Part shown: piece by piece, positions 60,608-64,000 of the stretch
How the letters are laid out: each line of letters opens with the position of its first letter
Numbering within the stretch: the stretch's first letter is position 1
From: Flagellimonas sp. MMG031
Lineage (GTDB): Bacteria > Bacteroidota > Bacteroidia > Flavobacteriales > Flavobacteriaceae
Reading direction: 5' to 3'
DNA length: 64,000 nucleotides
Assembly (NCBI RefSeq): GCF_040112705.1
Contig: NZ_CP157804.1
Span: forward strand, 2,474,001-2,538,000
The notes under the pieces: model-generated
The model's input: the letters and a program-made list of their open reading frames with translations, nothing else
What the model was told of the DNA's origin: nothing
Database searches by the model: none
Made by a program: the position numbers and the translations under genes

Positions 60608-61198
60608 TTAGGTTTTTTTTAACGCTCGCAATTTTCTACGCGTACGGCTCAAACTCTCCGCAGAAATCCCCAAATAATTCGCAATTTGATAGTTGGGAAC
60701 ACGGCCATCGATATTCGGATAGCCTTCGCAAAATTCCAGATACCGCTCCTTTACGGTTTTTCCCAAGGAGGACAAAATCCGTTTGCGGAGCGAAATAAAG
60801 GCACTGGTGACCAATAACCTAAAATAGCGTTCAAATATGGGAGCCTCTTCCAATAGCCTTTGTAGATCATCATGATTGATGGCCAACAAAGTGGAATCCT
60901 CCAAGGCTTCAATGTATAATTTGGAGGGCACCCCATTGTAAAAGGCGTCAAAATCTCCCAACCACCAGTTCTCTATGGCGAATTGCACAATGTTCTTATT
61001 TCCCTTTTTGTCTAAATAATAGGCCGTTAAACAGCCTTTCACCACAAAATACTCATGCTTGACATAAGTGTTGGGATACAGCAAAAACTTGCCTTTGGCC
61101 ACCGTGACCTCCCGCAGTTTTGAAGTGAACAGATGCAGGTCCTCCGGTCTGGGGTTTACCTGTGATTTGACGTGTTCGGTTAAAGATTTGTGGTTCAT
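60608..61198 (-). CDS. Crp/Fnr-family transcriptional regulator
   Basis: The 196-aa protein has a cyclic-nucleotide-binding-like domain (about 25-125: EVTVAKGKFLLYPNTYVKHEYFVVKGCL) and a C-terminal helix-turn-helix (about 165-196: VPNYQIANYLGISAESLSRTRRKLRAL). It lacks the Cys cluster of FNR. It lies upstream of the OYE gene on the same strand and probably controls it; ligand unknown. Confidence 0.85.
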   Translation of the reverse strand: MNHKSLTEHVKSQVNPRPEDLHLFTSKLREVTVAKGKFLLYPNTYVKHEYFVVKGCLTAYYLDKKGNKNIVQFAIENWWLGDFDAFYNGVPSKLYIEALEDSTLLAINHDDLQRLLEEAPIFERYFRLLVTSAFISLRKRILSSLGKTVKERYLEFCEGYPNIDGRVPNYQIANYLGISAESLSRTRRKLRALKKT

Positions 61199-61277
61199 AG
61201 CTATTAGAAAAGATAGCGTAGGGGTTACTTGTGGGGTTTATTGAGCAAAGGAAAATCAATGTTCGGCACAGACGGCC

Positions 61278-62000
61278 TTACTGTTTAATGAATACCATGC
61301 AATGTTGCCATGGTAAGTTACCTACATTTCGCTCCAAAATGAAGCCCGCCGCGTTCATTTCCTTAACGGCCTGCGCCTCGGTCATTTTGTGTAATTCCTT
61401 AATGGGCACCGACCTATCTTCCCCACGATATTCGATCAAAAACAATTCACCCTTCGGTTTTAATGCCTTTTTGATGGAAGCGATCATTTCCTTCGGGAAG
61501 TTGAATTCGTGGTAGACATCCACCATCAACACCTTGTCCATCGAATTTTCGGGAAGGTTCACACTTTGCTCGCCACCCTTCACGATTTGGATGTTCTGAA
61601 CGTTTTTTGCTTCCATTTTTTCCTGTATCGCAGCCAACATCTCCTCTTGAATATCCACCGCAAAGATGGTTCCTTGATGAGCCATGGGCGCCATTTTAAA
61701 AACGTGGTAACCCGAACCTGCCCCGATATCGGCAATGTGATCCGTGGGCTGTATGTCCATGTTTTTCAATAGCGTAGCGGTGTTTTCCTCTTCTTCGCGT
61801 TCTGGTCGCTCCAACCAGTTCATCCCTTGGTAGCCCATCACATAGGCTATTTCACGACCCATATACCACTTTCCGATACCGTTTGGGTCCCCTTTTTTAT
61901 ACACATAGTCTTGGGAATCGTTCTTGGTTTGCCCGTTACAGGAGCACAGCAAGAACAGTCCTGTGACCATTGCTACTATGGTTGACTTACTTCTGAACAT
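61278..62000 (-). CDS. SAM-dependent methyltransferase with a lipoprotein signal
   Basis: The 240-aa protein begins with a lipoprotein-type signal, TIVAMVTGLFLLCSCNGQ (Cys near 22), and continues with a class I methyltransferase domain: HIADIGAGSGYHVFKMAP (motif I), IFAVDIQEEMLAAIQEKM, and VLMVDVYHEFNFPKEM. SAM is not normally present in the periplasm, so an exported methyltransferase is unexpected. The signal may be non-functional or the protein may have lost activity. It lies between the Crp regulator and ggt. Confidence 0.8.
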   Translation of the reverse strand: MFRSKSTIVAMVTGLFLLCSCNGQTKNDSQDYVYKKGDPNGIGKWYMGREIAYVMGYQGMNWLERPEREEEENTATLLKNMDIQPTDHIADIGAGSGYHVFKMAPMAHQGTIFAVDIQEEMLAAIQEKMEAKNVQNIQIVKGGEQSVNLPENSMDKVLMVDVYHEFNFPKEMIASIKKALKPKGELFLIEYRGEDRSVPIKELHKMTEAQAVKEMNAAGFILERNVGNLPWQHCMVFIKQ

Positions 62001-62009
62001 ATTTTTGAA

Positions 62010-63713
62010 TTAATACCCGGCAGCCTGACCGTCCTTTCTGGACTCCGAAGCCCCGGTATACACTTTGTTTTCCAAATCCACCCCAATGGCCTGATAACCA
62101 CCGAACATCCCGACACCAAAGCCGATACGATGTCCTTTTTCGCTCAATTCCCTCAGGGTTTCGGGTGTAAAACCGCTTTCAAGGTACAAAGTACCGCCAT
62201 TGGTCATGACGGAACCCGTGGGTTGCGAGCTACCACGGTGGCGCATTCGTGGTGCATCCCCTGCTTCTTGCAAGTTCATGCCAAAATCAACCACATTGAC
62301 CACAATTTGTGCATGGCCCTGCGGCTGAACTGCCCCTCCCATGAGCCCAAAACTGACCCAAGGCTTGCCATCTTTGGTGATAAATGCTGGAATAATGGTG
62401 TGGAACGGACGTTTGCCCGGTTCCAAGGCATTCGCATGGCTTCTATCCTGCACATTGAACATTTGCCCACGATTCTGAAGCACAAAGCCCAATCCGTCCG
62501 GTACCATACCCGATGCAAATTCGGAATAAATACTTTGTATTAAGGAAACCATATTGCCGTCTTTATCGGCCACGGTCAAATACGTGGTGTTGCCCGTTTC
62601 TATTTCCATATCGCCAGCCGGATAACTATCAGCCGCCTTGTTGAGGTCTATGAGGTTCCTCCGCTCAGCAGCATAGGCATCCGACAAAAGTGTTTCCAAA
62701 GGAATATTGTTGAATTCAGGGTCGGCGTAAAACTTGGCCCGATCTTCATAGGCCAACTTTTTGGCCTCGGTGAGTACATGCAAATATTCAGCGCTACCAA
62801 AACCCATTTTGGCAATATCAAAGCCTTCGAGAATGTTCAACATCTGTAAGGCAGCGGTACCCTGTCCGTTGGGCGGCAATTCCCAAACATCGTACCCACG
62901 ATAGTTTATGGAAACCGGCGTTACCCAATTCGAGGTGTGACTGGCCAAGTCTTCATAGCTTAAAAATCCACCGTGTTTTTTCATGTAGCTATCAATGGTC
63001 TTGGCAATGGAACCTTTATAGAAGGCATCACGTCCTTTTTTGGCAATGATTTCGTAGGTATTGGCCAAATCTTTATTGACAAATACCTCGCCTTTTACGG
63101 GCGGCCTTCCCTTGGGCATATAGGTTTGGGCAAAGCCGGGTTGGTCTTTAAGCGCTTCATAGCTAGATGCCATCTCGTAAGCGATCACTTCGGATACCGG
63201 AAATCCGTTGTTACCATAATCGATGGCGGGTTGCAGGATATCCTCCATGGGTAAGCGTCCAAACTTTTCGTGCAAGGTGAACCATCCGTCTACACAGCCC
63301 GGAACCGATACTGGGAGTGGGCCATAAAAAGGAACGTAGGACAAGCCTTTATCCATAAAATAATCGATGGTCAAGGATTGGGGCGCCCTCCCACTTCCGT
63401 TTAAGCCATATAATTTCTGTTCTTTGGCCGACCAAACGATGGCAAATACATCTCCGCCGATACCACAACTAGCCGGTTCCACAAGTCCGAGCACAGCGTT
63501 GGCCGCTATGGCGGCATCCATGGCGCTACCCCCCTTTTTTAAAATATCCAAAGCAACTTGGGTGGCCAATGGCTGACTTGTGGCCGCCATGCCATTTTGT
63601 GCCAAAATTTCGGAACGGGTGGTAAAGGTTTCGCCGGTTAGTCGGTCTTGGGCTTGTGCCCAGGTGCCCATGAGGACCACGAGCATGAGGGATGACAAAA
63701 ATTTCATTTTCAT
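62010..63713 (-). CDS. ggt: Gamma-glutamyltransferase
   Basis: The 567-aa protein is a periplasmic gamma-glutamyltransferase that cleaves glutathione and transfers or hydrolyses gamma-glutamyl groups. It has a signal peptide (about 1-21, ending AQAQ). The precursor is cut to two subunits at the Thr of NTTYLTVADKDGNMVSL (about residue 394), the new N-terminal nucleophile. SGRAPQSLTI, PGCVDGWFTLHEKFG and GLMGGAVQPQGHAQIV are family motifs. It is 9 bases from the methyltransferase gene on the same strand. Confidence 0.94.
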   Translation of the reverse strand: MKMKFLSSLMLVVLMGTWAQAQDRLTGETFTTRSEILAQNGMAATSQPLATQVALDILKKGGSAMDAAIAANAVLGLVEPASCGIGGDVFAIVWSAKEQKLYGLNGSGRAPQSLTIDYFMDKGLSYVPFYGPLPVSVPGCVDGWFTLHEKFGRLPMEDILQPAIDYGNNGFPVSEVIAYEMASSYEALKDQPGFAQTYMPKGRPPVKGEVFVNKDLANTYEIIAKKGRDAFYKGSIAKTIDSYMKKHGGFLSYEDLASHTSNWVTPVSINYRGYDVWELPPNGQGTAALQMLNILEGFDIAKMGFGSAEYLHVLTEAKKLAYEDRAKFYADPEFNNIPLETLLSDAYAAERRNLIDLNKAADSYPAGDMEIETGNTTYLTVADKDGNMVSLIQSIYSEFASGMVPDGLGFVLQNRGQMFNVQDRSHANALEPGKRPFHTIIPAFITKDGKPWVSFGLMGGAVQPQGHAQIVVNVVDFGMNLQEAGDAPRMRHRGSSQPTGSVMTNGGTLYLESGFTPETLRELSEKGHRIGFGVGMFGGYQAIGVDLENKVYTGASESRKDGQAAGY

Positions 63714-63895
63714 TTTTTTAGGACGCCGTCATTTGGTGGGTCAACATCATCCAAAAGGCGACATTGGGTTGATTACTGGTTTACATCCCTAAAGATAAGG
63801 ATTGTGTGTCCAATCCATATGGAAATTGAACGTTTACAACTCATTTGAAGGCAATAATGCCGCCCTGGACCCATAAACGGGACATGCTGAACCGA

Positions 63896-64000
63896 CTATG
63901 GAGTGCAATGGACAACACAAAACTCATACAGCTCTGGAACGCTTTGTATTACTGAGGTTTCCGAATAAAGTTCTTCTACCACTTCAGGGCAATCTGAAAA
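63896..64000 (-). CDS. Possible 3' end of a gene cut by the window edge
   Basis: On the minus strand the frame is open from the right edge for 34 codons and ends in TAG at 63896. The segment, with SDCPEVVEELYSETSVIQSV, looks like normal protein. No homology is recognised. The 63714-63895 stretch before ggt has no other visible feature. Confidence 0.35.
   Translation of the reverse strand, partial: FSDCPEVVEELYSETSVIQSVPELYEFCVVHCTP

Overview
The window looks like chromosomal DNA of a marine-type member of the Flavobacteriaceae (Bacteroidota), close to the Muricauda/Flagellimonas/Maribacter group; the genus is inference. Supporting signs are the LpxC-FabZ fusion followed by lpxA, efp and a second lpxD-like gene, two very short (286-287 aa) RpoD-type sigma factors, promoter elements of the TAnnTTTG type, no clear Shine-Dalgarno sites, many lipoproteins, a Nudix-type sugar regulator, and the GTCA...TGAC hairpin repeats common in this family. 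No tRNA, rRNA, CRISPR array, prophage or classical insertion sequence was seen.

Layout. 1-7750 (+): lipid A and fatty acid genes (end of lpxC-fabZ, lpxA, lpxD-like), efp, sucD, fabG, a membrane VWA protein and a prohibitin. 7761-16168 (+): a complete histidine operon, hisG-D-C-B-H-A-(DUF1572)-F-IE, preceded by a 17-codon leader peptide with three consecutive His codons and a terminator/antiterminator pair. It is interrupted by hairpin repeats and by a small GIY-YIG gene that sits between two copies of the same double-hairpin unit. 16229-18876 (+): a VWA protein and its MoxR/chelatase-type AAA ATPase. 18878-25250: cysteine synthesis (cysE-cysM), DUF2461, DUF72, an acyl-CoA thioesterase and an M19 dipeptidase. 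25379-26861 (+): an Hpt-like protein without the usual His, a 117-aa unknown, and two related microproteins of 32 and 33 aa. 26941-27804 (-): rpoD. 28049-31703 (+): a helicase, a glycosyltransferase and an SDR gene that appears to have been inserted at the 3' end of the glycosyltransferase gene.

31817-41281 holds two class C serine hydrolases, a NrtR-type regulator divergent from a GH3 beta-glucosidase with two palindromic sites over the promoter, a methyltransferase, menB, and a duplicated cassette (29-aa membrane microprotein plus terminator). 41334-46912 (+) is a cell-envelope cluster: pirin, haem c/VCBS lipoprotein, 3D-domain lipoprotein, amidase, an M14 peptidase broken by a one-base frameshift, and a DUF1080 protein. 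46980-53493 contains an AT-rich nuclease gene between hairpins, a second DUF1080 protein, a VWA lipoprotein, an odd moaD-mobA pair, a GntR regulator and two lipoproteins. 53770-56498 (+) has an aldehyde dehydrogenase and a second RpoD-like sigma factor behind about 500 bp of AT-rich structured DNA. 56513-64000 contains a broken DoxX-like gene facing an intact paralogue, then a redox group (CIA30, flavin reductase, OsmC, Old Yellow Enzyme, Crp-type regulator), an apparently lipidated methyltransferase and gamma-glutamyltransferase.

Most genes are ordinary core metabolism. The most interesting material lies between them: the his attenuator, the hairpin-flanked GIY-YIG element, the two microprotein families, the NrtR operator pair and the structured region ahead of the second sigma factor.
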